A DNA stretch of 64,000 nucleotides, from contig JAIWNF010000022.1 of NCBI GenBank assembly GCA_025093555.1, positions 722,203-786,202 of the forward strand, in the 5' to 3' direction. Source of the DNA: Circinella umbellata. Lineage: Eukaryota; Mucoromycota; Mucoromycetes; Mucorales; Lichtheimiaceae. Below the pieces are notes generated by a model. That model made no database searches. It was given only the letters and a program-made list of their open reading frames with translations, and was not told the origin of the DNA. Shown here one piece after another: positions 1 to 12,379 of this stretch. Position 1 is the stretch's first letter, and every line of letters starts with the position of its first letter. A program made the position numbers and the translations under genes.

Positions 1-250
1 GCTACAAGACCAATGTGGTTATTGTTGAGCAACCAAAGGTGGTGACTTGTTGATAAAAAAAATTACATTTTTAGTGAATTTTGAATTTTGTGTTGATTGA
101 TAGTATGATAAAACCTTTCAAGTACCTGTTTTGAGAGCAAGACAAAATCCTCCTCCATTTGATCATTTGATGGGAGGATAACGAAACCGTTATCCTCCAC
201 ATCAAAATCACTACCATCAGTGATGTCGTAATAGTTGTTGTTGTTAAAAA
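1..250 (-). pseudogene. Broken copy of the small unknown gene at 16.5-17.2 kb
   Basis: On the minus strand an exon-like segment (about 245 to 126) reads ...DVEDNGFVILPS..., nearly the same peptide as the right-arm gene (DAEDNGFVILPS). It ends at the same donor position, CAG followed by GTACTT. A second exon starts at 45 after an AG and would read SPPLVAQQ-stop-PHWSCS. The stop TAA at 21-19 sits where the right copy has a glutamine codon. The third exon lies outside the window. The shared peptide and shared splice junction argue that both copies descend from a real coding gene. This copy looks dead unless the stop belongs to an unrecognised intron. Confidence 0.6.
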
Positions 251-469
251 AAAGATAAAAAATTTGAAAAAAACATGGTAGTAATAAAAAAAAATTAGAA
301 TATAGCTGAGAAAGTGTAGTAAATGGAAATTGATAATAAAAAAAAGCTGTTGTTTTTATACATTTTGTTATCCGTTAGAAAAACATGAATGGTAAAGGTG
401 ATAAAAAAAGGTTTTAATGATATCATCATAACGAGAGGGAAAAAATTGGTTATCTGAATTATATCTCAA

Positions 470-900
470 AAATCTATCAAAAGTATAAAACACAATTGTA
501 TTCTTGTTGACTTAATGGAACGCGGGATTGTTTTTTGACTCAACCAGAATGAAATCACAGCAACGCGGGAGTAAACAACGGTGTGCATTACGTTTGATGA
601 ATTTACATCAAAATCATGGAGTATAGTGGTATTGTTAACCCTGTGGGATCGGGCATTGTTTTTCAATCCAGAATAAATTTACTACTATGATATCACAGTA
701 GCAAGATAGAAAAAACAAAGATTATGTATCTCTCAAATTTATCAGAAGTATAGTATAATTGTACTGTTAACTTAGTGGAACCTGATATTGTTCTTAAATC
801 AATAATAAAATACACTTACCAAAATAACGAGAGAGAAAAAACTATTAAGTATTGCATTACATCTCAAGAATTTATCAGAACTATATAGTACAATTGTATT
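470..900. repeat. Tandem repeat, about 4 units of ~135 bp
   Basis: A core resembling TATCA(A/G)AAGTATA recurs at about 474, 605, 739 and 877. It is followed by similar segments containing a CCCG/CCTG ... TTGTT motif and a CGAGAGGGAAAAA-like motif. The same array in opposite orientation lies at 15850-16330. Confidence 0.65.
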
Positions 901-1650
901 GTTAGCTCTACAAGACCCGGTATCGGTTTTCATTTCATTAATCAAAAAGACTAGACTAAAAGTAATAGAGAGAATAATCAGATGAGAAAAATATAAAGAA
1001 AAAAAACCAAATAACTAGATCACCATTTTGAACGTTAGTACATTTTTTTATTCTTTTTTCTGATGTTGTTCAGATGACCATTGTATATACTGTGTGATGA
1101 TAAATTAATGGAATTTTTTTCTCAAAGATGGGGAATTAAGTCAAATGCAAAAAAGATTGGCCTAGAGCAAAATCAACACTAATCAACTATGTCAAGATAA
1201 AGTACCTATTTACGTACTGATAAATACTGAGTTCATGTAATAAATCATAAAAGAGAGTTACGCTATACAGCTTTATTTGATACTACAACAATTTATTCTT
1301 CAATAGGTACATTATACGTAATCTAGTTGTAAAGATTCCAGCTTAAGTGCCATTAAATCCTGAACTTTAAATTTTGAGAAACCGGAAAGTGATGATAGAG
1401 TACTATACAATGGAATCATAATATATTGCACTAGCATAACGTTACTATTTCCCTCCTCCCTGGTGGATTAAATAATTTTTTATTGTAAAAAAAACATACT
1501 GAACCACGGTGATAAATGAATGAAGGATAATTTGATTATTATCACTCGGGGAGAAGGGTTTCTTTCATAAAAATAGCACCATTAAATAAAAAGAATGATG
1601 GCAGAAAAAGTAGTAAGGGACCAAGATATTATTTGTGACAGTTGGGAAAC

Positions 1651-3154
1651 ATAGCTCTACGCGATGAATTGTAATATAACTATAGGTACAAGACTGAAAA
1701 TGTCTTTTTAGAAGAAGTGAGATACAGTAACGGTAGTATATGATACGTTTACGGCTTTATACAAGGTTTTATCATTAGAGCCTTTTTTCGTTTTTTCAAA
1801 GCAAAACATCTATACTATTATAATAATAACTTTTACACAAAAAAGGAAAATTTATTAGTAAAACTTACTACGTACTACAAAAAAAGGAGTTAAAAGTGAT
1901 AATATTTTATCAGGTGTATATAATAGCGTGTGCTGTAAAATAAAAAACCACAATGTCACAATATTACAATATCACAATAAGGTGCAAAATGGTCCTCTTT
2001 TAACCTCTTTAAACCGTGTCGATATCTATTGTATTTCTTTGCATTTCTTATCGAATTTGTATCAACGATTCGAATTGTTCGACGATTGGCTATCATAATG
2101 AAATCAAATAGCATCAGTTTAACTTCGTCTAAACTTTTACTACAATCGTGTTTCTGTTTGTTCAAACTAAAATATCTTCAATATGCATATTTATCTCCAA
2201 CTCTCATGACTTCAAATATAACAAAGCAATACCTAAAAGGAAACTATTCGAATTGTTGGAATATGTTCAAGTTGGTAACGGTGTTATGTAGTGAAATTAT
2301 ATAAAATATAAACTGATTATAACATAATCAGATATATAAACAAATAGATTTTTTTTCTAATCCAAGTTATTTATCAATTGATGTTAAATATATACTGTAT
2401 CATATTAACTATATATAATCAGTCCTCTATGTATCACAACGACCAAATTGTTATTTTAGTATATTATTATGCAATGAAAAACTTCCAATGAAAAAAATAG
2501 CTATTTGATGCAGATTTTTAATGCATGATCATAAAAGAAGATTTAAAAGTAACACTTTAACTACTTGCTGCTCCTCTATATATCGTTTTATTATGTGTAC
2601 GTACCTTTATTAGTCAAAGTTGTAAGTAATTCTCTTGCTATTAAATTATTTCTTTTAATGCATTCAAAAGTATAGCGTTATATAAATACAGTTAATTGGC
2701 TTTTAGCGTGTTCATACATCTTCGGTTTTCCTTCTAAGTGGAATACGTAACAACATTGGTTCATACTTTTTTTCATAACACTAAGTAACAACACCAACTA
2801 TTGAGTTCATAAAATTCACTAATAAATCATGATAGCGAAAATAATATTACTAATAGTAATAATATTAAAATTCCTATAAGGAACTACCCACAATACCCAC
2901 AACAAAAAATCTAAGCTGATGATGATGATAATAACGAATAATGGAAGTACGAGAATTATATATATGTTTTATTATACAAGGCAATCTGAACAAGATCAAA
3001 CCAGGGAAAAATTGAAAACACCCGGTACAATTATTAACCGATGTCACAACAACAGCCACCGATAACTTGATTTAGCGCTTTAATTTATTGGCATGAAAAA
3101 AAATAATTTTTTTTAAATAGTTTATACCTCTCTTTTCTTTAATAAAATACAAAA
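1651..3154. other. AT-rich intergenic DNA with faint coding relics
   Basis: No intact gene is supported. The plus strand at 2185-2290 encodes a peptide like YAYLSPTLMTSNITKQYLKG that resembles one encoded on the minus strand at 12500-12600 (YTYLSSTIMPPEIKKAVPKR), so both are fragments of one older sequence. The minus-strand reading at 1956-2165 (…SIRNAKKYNRYRHGL…) has coding-like composition, but no gene structure is visible around it. Confidence 0.4.
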
Positions 3155-3902
3155 ATGGGCCGTAAGGTAAATAATATTAATAATACTATTTTGGATCTAT
3201 ATTCAATTAAACTTAATATGAAACTGAATTTACGTATTCAACTTTAATTCGTGCATAAACATATATTTTAGAGAAAAACAAGAACACACGTCAAACCAAC
3301 AGACGAGGATATGAGTGGCATTCCGAGAAGTTTTGTCATGCGATCAGGTATTGTTGGTCGATCACTTACAACTCTTGTTCGGGACGTACGACGTATTATG
3401 GAACCTTATACTGCAACTAATTTAAAGGTAATTAGTTGATCTTGATCTAACTTTTTTTTTTTTTTCAATGGAATTACTCTTTTTATAAATATATTTTTTT
3501 TCAACTGTTCCCGCATTATTTACATGAAATATAAAAATCTCTCTCTTTTTTAAAAAAAAAACCAGGAACGAAGAACCAATAAATTAAAAGATTTTGTCAT
3601 GGTAGCAGGTCAACTTAACATTAGTCATTTCTTGATCTTTAGTCGTACAGAAGCCAATGTAAATTTACGTATTGCTCGTGTTCCACGTGGTCCTACTTTA
3701 ACTTTTCGAGTTGCTGAATATGCGCTTGCCAAAGATTGTTTAGCTTTACAAAAGACACCTAAAACTTCATCAGCAAAACACGAGTCAAGTCCTTTACTTG
3801 TTCTTAATAACTTTAAACAAGAAGGAAAACAATTTAGAGTTATGACAGCTTTATTACAAAATATGTTTCCTACAATTGATGTTCAAACTGTAAGTAATAT
3901 CA

Positions 3903-3941
<39 letters not shown>

Positions 3942-4754
3942 GATTGAACAAATAACTCATTTAAATCATTATATATATATAGATTCAATTATCACAAACT
4001 CGACGTGTACTTTTATTTAATTATAATGAAGATACTGGTATGATTGATGTACGACATTATGCTATCGGTGTCAAGGCAACAGGTGTATCGAAATCCATTA
4101 AACGTATCATTAATACAGAAGTTCCCGATTTAAGTAACTATGACGATATTTCAGATTATGTTTTGAAAGAAGCCATTGTTTCTGAGAGCGATGTAGAGGA
4201 TGGTCCTGATTCGGTGGTAACACTTGCACAAAATTATCCTGGTCGTAATAATCGAAAAAATGATCAAAGAGCTGTACGATTACAAGAATTAGGTCCACGA
4301 TTAAAATTAGATCTTATTAAGGTTGAAAATGGTCTTTGTGGTGGTGAAGTACTTTATCACAAATATGGTAATTATATTTATATATTAATATGGATCATAT
4401 GCTATTGTAGCTTATTACTGTATACTAATCAACATATATATTATAGTTCGTAAATCAAAGGAAGAAATTCGAGAGGGTGAACGTAAACGACAAAAGATTG
4501 CTCAAGAAAAGGCAGCACGTAAAAGAGAACAAGATCAAAATGTGGAACGAAAACGAAAAGAAAAAGAAGAACATCGATTACGAACAGGTGGAAAGAGAAA
4601 ACAAGAAGAAAATGATGATGAAGAAGAAGAAGGAGGAGAAGGAGAAGAAGATTATGAAGATGAAGATGAAGATATTATGGGTGATCAAACAGAACTTTCT
4701 TTGGGTGAAGACGATGAAGGAAGTGGAAGTGAAGAAGAAGAAGATAGCGAATAA
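3155..4754 (+). CDS. SSF1: Ssf1/Peter Pan family ribosome biogenesis protein (Brix domain)
   Basis: Five exons are predicted: 3155-3166, 3272-3427, 3566-3889, 3983-4367 and 4447-4754, joined in phase to give 394 residues. The start MGRKRKTRTHVKP, the SFVMRSG motif, GPTLTFRVAEYAL and the later RRVLLFNYNEDTG and YAIGVKATGVSKSIKRI segments are typical of the Brix domain of Ssf1/Peter Pan, which runs over roughly residues 30-290. The C-terminus is a Lys/Arg helix followed by a long Glu/Asp-rich tail. Family knowledge: the protein is a nucleolar factor needed for assembly of pre-60S ribosomal particles (27S pre-rRNA processing, recruitment of Rpf2-type neighbours). The first exon is only four codons, and intron 3 begins with a (GA)n microsatellite at 3906-3938. 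The length agrees with the family (yeast about 450). The assignment is firm; the exact start is supported by the short conserved N-terminus. Confidence 0.93.
3906..3938. repeat. (GA)n microsatellite in SSF1 intron 3
   Basis: A run of about 16 GA repeats lies immediately after the 5' splice site of the intron between 3889 and 3983. Confidence 0.9.
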
Positions 4755-5506
4755 TAATTTTAATAATAATTATAATAATACTCTTTTTTTTTTTTGTTAC
4801 CGTAACATTTAAATAATATTTAATATTTAATATTGAGGGGTTGAAGGGGTTGATTCTAATAATAAGATCGAATTACTGTACCAATAATAAAGAAAATGTG
4901 TGAGTGTCTCCCATCACGTATTATATATTTTGAACTCACGCATAAAATTTTAAACATCCTATCAGCGAGTTTTTCCAATCGACATTTTCTTATGTGTCAA
5001 ATATGATTTATTTTTTCCCATGCTTTTTTTGTGTAACTTTTTTATTTTGAGGATAGATAAATACTAGACTCTAATAAAGTCAATATATAATATAATTATA
5101 CATAAATAATTGATACTTTAAATTCATTTATAATTTTGTTGTATATTAAAAGGTAGTGTTGAAAAGAACAAAGATAAAGTAATCATAGTTTCTGTTGTCC
5201 TTTATCATCTTGACGACATTTTGACAGCTGGGAGGTATTTTCTTTTTTTTAAGTTGGTCTGTGTTAAAAAACAGATATGAGAAGAAGTGCGGGGTATAAT
5301 TCGTTCAAGCACGACATTCCAAGCACGAAAAAAGATAGCAGTCACTAAGCTGGGTTTTCATTTCATGATGCTGGAAACTACCAGAAATCTCAAACACTCA
5401 AAAACACGTAAAATAGAAAAAAACAAACTCAACACCATTTTTGGGTGGTGAACTTCTTTTTGTTTAGCTCGTCTCTTTCTCCAACTTCATTCACTTTTTT
5501 TAAAAC
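4755..5506. other. Intergenic, SSF1 3' flank and HSP10 promoter
   Basis: No gene is seen. The region is AT-rich with poly-T runs. Just upstream of HSP10, at about 5370-5385, two GAA triplets are separated by seven bases (GGAAACTACCAGAAA). That spacing fits step-type heat shock elements, and TTC motifs occur nearby at about 5308-5330. Confidence 0.4.
5368..5386 (+). promoter_or_regulatory. Possible step-type heat shock element upstream of HSP10
   Basis: The sequence contains GAA-N7-GAA about 125 bp before the HSP10 ATG, in front of a gene family that is normally controlled by Hsf1. The motif is short and degenerate. The call is inference from position and spacing, not proof of binding. Confidence 0.25.
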
Positions 5507-6206
5507 ATGGTAAAGTATATTGTTTCATTTCATTTCATATAAAAAAAAAGAAAAGAAATAAATAAATGTTTATACTCATATTATATTTTTTTTATTAGTC
5601 TGCTGCCGGTAAGCTTAAGAACATTGTCCCTCTTCTTGACCGCGTCTTGATTCAACGTATCAAGCCCCAAGAGGTAAAAAATATAAATATTTATATGAGA
5701 ATATTTTTTGTTTGTTGAAGAAGAGAAGGAAATAAAGGAAATATTTACATAGAATTGAATTATAGTACTAATAAGTCTTTATTATAATAAATAATAATAG
5801 AAAACTGCTGCTGGTATCTTCATCCCCGAAAAGGCTCAAGAAACCTCCAACACTGGTCTCGTTGTTGCCGTTGGTAAGGGTCTTCTTGACCGTGATGGCA
5901 AGCATATTCCTAACCAAGTTGCTGCTGGTGACAAGGTCATCCTTCCATCATTCGGTGGTAGCACTGTCAAGGTTGAAGGCGAGGTAAATTAAATTATATA
6001 TATTTGGGTGAATGGAGGAGGGATCAGACCAGGAAATAAATGGAAATGGATAATTTTTTGCCGGGGTGTGTTGTGTGTTGTGTATAAAATGTTTAGGGTT
6101 ATATATTATATGATAAATGGAATATGTATTAATATTATATTATTTATTATAGGACTACTTCTTGTACCGTGATTCTGAAATCTTAGCCAAGGTTCAAGAA
6201 AACTAA
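5507..6206 (+). CDS. HSP10: Mitochondrial 10-kDa chaperonin (Hsp10/GroES family)
   Basis: Four exons (5507-5509, 5599-5673, 5801-5983, 6153-6206) give 104 residues, the usual size for Hsp10. The first exon is the ATG codon alone. The sequence shows the family hallmarks in order: an N-terminal PLLDRVLIQRI strand, a mobile loop KTAAGIFIPEK that docks onto Hsp60, the GLVVAVGKG turn, and a C-terminal DKVILPSFGGS-VK ... YFLYRDSEILAKV. Family knowledge: a heptameric lid that works with Hsp60 in the mitochondrial matrix, imported without a cleaved presequence. It is convergent with the ATG10 gene, whose stop lies 148 bp downstream. Codon use (AAG, ATC, CTC-rich) is more biased than in neighbouring genes, as expected for high expression. 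Confidence 0.96.
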
Positions 6207-6354
6207 GAATAAATTCAAAAAATAATTTTCTTTTTAATCTTCTTGTTGTTTATGGAAGGAGAGAGTTAGAATTTTGTTGTGTAGATATCAAAAAAAAAAT
6301 ATAAATATAAAAAATATATATATATATACTTCTTTATTTTCTTTTATAAAATAA

Positions 6355-7107
6355 TTATATAAAAAGTTGATGTGAAAGGGTACATTGAATAATTGGACCG
6401 ATAAATGACAACCAAGTTTTGATAAAAGTATTGATATTTATAATATCGTGGGAAATTGAACGCATCATAGACTGGGTTTCACAAGGATGAATATAATAGA
6501 ATGGAAATCCTAGTGCTGGATGTTCTTCTTGTGAAATAGATCCTTGAGAACTAAGTCTATTACTATATTTCAAATTATCTTGCATTTCCTTAGATATTAT
6601 CCATTGATATAAATCATCTAATGAAAGAACATTACCATCTATTGTATATATATATATATATGAGTGAGTGAGAGAGAATGAACATATATATGTATACATT
6701 ACAAGTTTGTTTTGTTACCTGAATCATATCCATTAAAATAAAGTACAGGAACTTGATAACTAGGTGAATAAGCAATATGGTACTCCATTGTTAAATATGT
6801 ATATGCATTAGTTGTTACAGTAGCAGGATCTGATATCTCCTCCTGCAGGATTTCTTCTTCCCCTTCTATCATGTCATTATTATATGTTTTTTTAATAGGT
6901 AAATATCTATATTGTTTCAAATATTTATACTTTTTTTTTTTCATTAGATTCAAATGTCATAAACCTTTAAAATGAAGAAGCGAAATGAAACAAAATCTTT
7001 CATCTTACTCTATCATCTGTTATCAAGGTCCATTTTAATTCATTTGGACATGCTTGTGTTTCGTTATAAAAGACTTGTATAGCTTGATGAAACGTGTTTC
7101 GGTTCAT
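6355..7107 (-). CDS. ATG10: Atg10, E2-like enzyme of the Atg12-Atg5 conjugation pathway
   Basis: Predicted exons on the minus strand are 7107-7009, 6929-6719 and 6638-6355, about 197 residues. Diagnostic segments are YHIAYSPSYQVPVLYFNGYD and EEHPALGFPFYYIHPCET. The last contains the HPC motif, whose Cys is the catalytic residue accepting Atg12. The N-terminal FHQAIQVFYNE...CPNELKW matches the family's first helix. Family knowledge: it transfers Atg12 from Atg7 to Atg5 during autophagosome formation in the cytosol. The splice between exons 1 and 2 is uncertain. A TGA blocks the obvious acceptor, so I used the AG at the end of an A11 run (exon start 6929), which keeps phase 0 but lacks a pyrimidine tract. 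A homopolymer error or a different acceptor is possible. The function call does not depend on this junction. Confidence 0.88.
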
Positions 7108-7555
7108 CAAATTTCAAAAAAGAGCAAAAAAGAAATCAATCCAAATATTTTGTTTTTATTATATTTTATTATTATTATGAAAAAAACAAATATATAAATA
7201 TCCATTTTTTCTGTTTTTTTTTTTCAATTACATATAAAAAAATAAAGTGTGTATGTGTGTGCGTGATTGGGTGGATCATGGATCCAAAATAAAACATAAA
7301 AACAACTACTATTTACAGGTTTTGTGTGTGTGTGTGTTCAAAAATTATAAAAAAACGTGGAAGAAAAAGAGACAAGGGAATAAAATATTAGAGAAAAAAA
7401 CAAAAGGAGAAATTGGAAACAAAATGATAAAGGGGAAAAGATAAAGGAGCCTTATTGGCAATAACAAGAAAGAGAGGGGAAGGGGGTTCCTTTGATATGA
7501 TTGTTGAGATGGTTATTTTTTGCGTATATGTGTTTGTGATATGACGATTATGTTT

Positions 7556-7591
<36 letters not shown>

Positions 7592-7828
7592 TGATTGATT
7601 CTTTTTATAGGAAGATGGTTCCTATTTATATATAAGCGAATGATAAAAGAGTGAAGTGTAATGAGTTTAGGGGATCATGGGTAATTAAAGGGGGTTTTAT
7701 AAAAACCATTAAAGAGGTCAATTTGATATATAAATATATATAAGGGGGATGTCGTAAAAAGAAAAAAAAATGAAGGAGGTTTTTCTTATTTTTTATGAAT
7801 AAAAAAAGAAAAGGGTATTAGAAATTCA
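7108..7828. other. Intergenic between ATG10 (5' side) and the secreted-protein gene (3' side)
   Basis: No gene is supported. The stretch contains a TG run at about 7325-7338 and a (TA)n microsatellite at 7560-7588, plus AT-rich 3' flank sequence. Confidence 0.5.
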
Positions 7829-9076
7829 TTAATATGAATCATCAACAAGGAAATCTTCCAAAATAAGTTGGGTAGCATCTTGAACCCGTTCATCAAATTG
7901 AACTCGTAAAATTTCTTCTACTTCATATAACCAAGAACGTAACCAATGTGTTAATGCTCGAGATTCAGGTCGTTGCTCTTGTTCTTCTGATTCTCGTCGT
8001 AAAGTTTCTAACCAAGCTAATGCTTCATCTTCATCCATTTCATCAATATCCTCTACTTCATTATTATATATTGATATTGATTTCTTTTCCGTTGACGCTA
8101 ATAAAATAAGTTGCTGTTGGCGATTTGTATTCTTATTATTATTATTCCAAAGAAATGATGCTGCTGTTGCTTGATGAGAGGAAGATGATTCACGGTGATG
8201 AGTTGCATCTTCCATTAATAAAACACTAGTAGGCATAGATTGACTGATAATGATATCAGCTGCCTCTTCAACATTAAGAATTAAACCTAATTGTAAACCA
8301 AGATGTCGGTTCAATGCAAGAATATCTTCGGTTAATCTAGCACCAATTACTGTGATATCTTTATCGTCGTCGTCATTGTTGTCGTCATTGTTATTATTGT
8401 TATTGTTATTATTATTGTTATTATAATTCATATTTCGTCGTCGTCGTTGTTGTTGTAAATGTTGTTCTTGTGTATAAGGTAATACACTAGGTAAGTTTGA
8501 CTCAACAAGGGGTCGAATGGAGGCAAGTAAATTAGCTCTCATTAAATTGAGATGATCTCGAAGATCATGAACAAACGAACGAAGTGACATTCTACAACGA
8601 CCTATGTGTGTATGTATATAAAGAAATTATAAAAAAAATGAAATTTGTTTATTTAGTTGTCATGGTAATGCTTATTATTTGAGTCTTTTTTAATAATAAT
8701 AAAAAATCGATTTACCTCTGCGAACGGAACCATAGTGATGAATAGACATATAGGATCGAGGTGCAGATAATGTGATTTCCTTCGTTAAAGTGGCCATCAC
8801 TTGATCAACAATGTTTTCATAATATTCACTGAGAGCATTCGTCATGGCCAAAGTATCGATTGATGTTGTAGAAGGAGGTTGTTGTTGTTGTTGTTGTTGC
8901 TGTCTTTGATTATTTTCATTAAGTATACGTACTATATGTTGATTTCCAAACATTATGGATGATTCGTCGTTTAATGATGTTATTGTCGTTGGTGTAGTAG
9001 TAGTGGCAGCATATGTAGAGTTAAATAATAAACAAACCGCCGTTAAAGACAGCAGCATTGGGCGGTAAATAATCAT
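7829..9076 (-). CDS. Predicted secreted Asn/Gln-rich protein, unknown function
   Basis: Two exons, 9076-8716 and 8601-7829, join in phase 1 to give 377 residues. The N-terminus MIIYRPMLLSLTAVCLLFN... looks like a cleavable signal peptide ending near a TYA-A site. It is followed by a Thr-rich stretch, a polyglutamine run (about residues 60-68), a helical segment ending SVRRGRCRMSLRSFVHDLRDH, a polyasparagine run with Asp (about residues 180-200), and a C-terminal half that is acidic and helical with a HWLRSWLYEVEEILRVQFD segment. The family is not recognised. The conserved-looking Arg-rich joint between exons supports the splice. Both homopeptide tracts are triplet-repeat DNA and are likely to vary in length between strains. 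The product would enter the secretory pathway. Whether it is released, vacuolar or ER-resident cannot be told. Confidence 0.72.
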
Positions 9077-12000
9077 AAGGAAAGTATATTGAAAAACAGT
9101 TTAGTATTTTTTTTCAAGAAGGAAAGATAAAATAAATAAGATAAAGAGGAAAAGAAGAGAAAAGAAATCGTGTGAGAACTAAAGGGATTAAAGAAAAAAA
9201 AGAAAAAGAAAAAGTATGGGATGAAGAAAATGCAAATGCACACTCCGCGCGTAAAAAAAAGTTTCGAAGGGGGGGGTGTTGATTTTTGGGGGAGGATGAA
9301 ATTATTTCTATTGAATAATAAAGAGGAGAGAAAGAGAGAGAAAGAGAGTGATACAAAGGTAAGTTTCTTCATTTTCCTCTCATACAATAATATAATACAT
9401 TTTAGTAACATTTGTTGTTCGTTTGTAGTTATTATCGTGTTATAAAATAATATAACTGTAAATGATTTGGTGGTTTTAACAATGCCGTTTCGGCCATCAA
9501 ACGGATTTCTGTTCCGAGTAACCCAGACTTCCATTTGGAATATGAGGATTCTTTTATTAGCCAATGAAATTTATTATTTATCTTAATTGATCGTCTTTTA
9601 CTTATTTTGCCCTCTTTTGTCCAAATTAGCTGATGTTATATTATATAGGAAATATGTATGTGGTATAAGTTTTAAATTCATATATTTGAACTTATTAATA
9701 ATAAAAGGTTTTGATTATTTAGCATATACAAATATTAACTACTTCCTCCGCTTCCACTTACGACATTTTCTTACTTTTTTACCTGTCTTTGGGATACTAT
9801 TAGTTCTTATGACATATTTCTTTTCTTAAAAAAAAAAAATTATCTATATTCGTCTTATAACAAAGAGTATAAAATGTTCCTTTTAAGCATCTTTTTGCCT
9901 AAAATAGTGTAAAAAATCGTGCTATTACCAATTCTTCGATTTCTTTTCTTTCTGTGGGCTCTTTTCCTGGTATTATTATAACATATGCATGTGCTTTTGT
10001 CTTTTTGGCTTCTTTGTATTTTAAAGCTCTAGACTCTTCAAATTTATCTAATTTTCATTTTGTTATTCTAAAGGATAATAGGCATTCTTTATTATTCACT
10101 TATTGAATAACTTCATTTTCAATCATTATCATAAGTAATATGGTTATCAAATAAACTTTATTTTTAATTCCTTGTATTGGGGGTTGAATTATTACGATAG
10201 CTATTATAATTTTTTTTTGTCAATAAGATTCCCAGCTAACGTTATAAGAAATTACACTAATAAATAAACGTATTAGAAGGGTTTTTTAATATATATTTTT
10301 GTGTGGAGTACATAAAAGATAAAACGCGAGATTTTTTTTTCTTCGTCTTTTCAATTATTATTACCAAAGTATTTTGTTGCCATCATCATCATTTATTGTT
10401 GACATAAAATAATATTAAAAAGAAAGTACTCAAATTTCTATAAAATAAATAGCTTATATTTAATGTTGAAGATATAGTACATTCTTAATTGACAGATGTT
10501 TCTTAAAAGAAAAGGTTCTTGAAATGTGTCTAATTGCTATAAGCGGAGCTATGATGTTGCTGTACTCTTCGAACGCTTTCGTTTAGTGAGCTGTTAACTG
10601 TATATAAAAAAATCCCGTTCTATTCCCAGTCAAGAACTTACTCTTTCAAAATATGCAGAAATTCTTTATTTATCTTAAATTTTTAATTTATTGGTGCAGA
10701 AATGTTTTATATTTTTGTTGTCGATCATTCTTATTTTTATTGTTTTTGTTACATTCACATTATATAAATGTATTAAACTTGCATAAGAAACATCTTTATT
10801 GTAAAACAATAGATGTATCTAAAGGAAGAATCTAATACCAATCGAGTCAAGTGTGAGTTACAATAAAGTTTCAATATTATTTACCGGGGAAATCGATATC
10901 TTTTTTTTTTCACATTCCTCGTGATTGAGATTTTGTGTTTGTGTATGTGTGTATACGATAAAATATATTGCACTAAAATGTGTGAAAAATGTAACCGAAC
11001 GTATGCTGGGTTTTTTGTTGTTAAACAGAAGATCCGTGTAACATTTATCATTTTGTGTTACTCAACTGTTTGGAATTTTTTTTTACTAAACCTTTCTTAG
11101 TTTTTTTATTATGATACGATCTTACAAGATGATCTTGATGACGAATATGATTTTTTTCAAAGATTGTTGATAATTGAAATTATTAGGTTTTGTCAGAGTC
11201 TATATACATTCTCACTATTTCTCTTTTATTAATAATAGATAAAAGAGTATATAATATATGAAAACATGTCTTTTCTTTGGAAGTGACAAGAACATTTTTA
11301 ATATATTTTAATTGCCACAGAATAATCTCATTTCTTCTTTTCAGTAAAATTAACCCCAGAGAAAAATAAGAAGAACAAAAAAATACTAGAATGATCAGAG
11401 GAAAACAAATAGTAATCTTCTTCTAAAAATAGCTTTTAATAAGTATCTGTCAAATAAATTTGTATAGTCATGGTCAACAAACTATATTATATTACGATTC
11501 GTAGTCTATGTCTGTTCATTCATATATGACCTGTCAGTATAATAAATACTTAGTAATTCATTCATTAACACCATTGCTATTTACTTTTGTTTGAATCTGG
11601 TATTACCATTGACTTTATTTCCAAGTATTACAAACAACACGATGCTTTTTTATTACTGCCACGTTAAGCAAGAAAAAATGTTTATGATTTTTCTTTCTGT
11701 TTTTTCTCAACAGACAAAATAAGGTTATCTTGATGATTTTTTTTTTGCACGCCGCACGATTTATAATATATAACTTGCGATAATATACTTGGATAAAAAC
11801 CTTCTCCATTAACATTGATATAATATTAGACATCATTTCTTTTCAGAGTTATATCAAGTTACATGTTCGAAACTGGTATCATTTACAAAAAAGTAACATT
11901 ATTTTTTTATATTCTCTTTTTTTAATACAAGAAAAAAGTTATTTAACTACTTTCTACACTGGTAACATAATTTATATAATGAAAATATAGTAAGAGTTAG

Positions 12001-12379
12001 TAATAGTTTTTCCCCTTACATCCCTTTGTTCGATTGATAATAATAAAAACAGGTCTTTCAATTTTTTAATTATAAAAGAAAAATGAGAAAATTAACAGCA
12101 GAGAAGAGAGAGAAGATAGTATACACATATGGGAAGCATCGTGTTAGCATAAATAGTCAGTGTACAAAAGCACATGGATTAGCATTACAACAATACTAGG
12201 AGCACGTTTATTACATACAGGTTTTTTTTCCCTAATGGCTGGCGGAGTATATTTTATTTTGATGTTGGCAACCAAACATTTTCAAGCCAACAAAAGAATT
12301 GACAACTTAATATGGTTCAAGCTCTTCATCACTGCGATATAGCAATTCGTAAAATAGACTTCTCCTTTATTTGTTTTAT
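9077..12379. other. 3.3 kb of AT-rich DNA without a supported gene
   Basis: Immediately upstream of the secreted-protein gene there is a purine-rich leader (9110-9350). A less AT-biased patch at 9480-9560 on the minus strand reads MEVWVTRNRNPFDGRNG and could be a lost or upstream exon, but nothing joins it to a gene. At 10600 a TATATAAAA box, then an ATG at 10653 opening 60 hydrophobic codons, then AATAAAG at 10861 look like a tiny transcription unit. The peptide has no recognisable features. The remainder holds only stops in all frames and homopolymer runs. Confidence 0.4.

Larger units (their letters stand above)
1..1650 (-). repeat. Left arm of a diverged inverted repeat (partner 15030-17170)
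   Basis: The reverse complement of this stretch aligns along its length with 15030-16860. Matching landmarks include the block at 1500-1640 (GATAAATGAATGAAGGATAA region) against 15055-15180, four tandem units each containing a GATAAATT/TGAGATGTAAT-like core at about 470-900, and a spliced-gene remnant at 1-250. The copies differ by many substitutions and small indels, so they are old. The arm runs off the window start. It reads outward, towards position 1. Confidence 0.8.

Noticed and set aside
470..900. Tandem units considered as a CRISPR array
   Set aside because: Units are ~135 bp, diverged throughout and without repeat-spacer structure, in a eukaryotic genome.
7388..7591. Minus-strand frame starting in a (TA)n tract
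   Set aside because: Its N-terminus is simple-repeat Tyr-Ile and the rest has no recognisable features. It is probably chance.
9073..9564. 163-codon minus-strand frame upstream of the secreted protein
   Set aside because: Mostly Phe/Leu/Ser from a purine-rich leader. Only a short patch at 9480-9560 looks coding and it joins to nothing.
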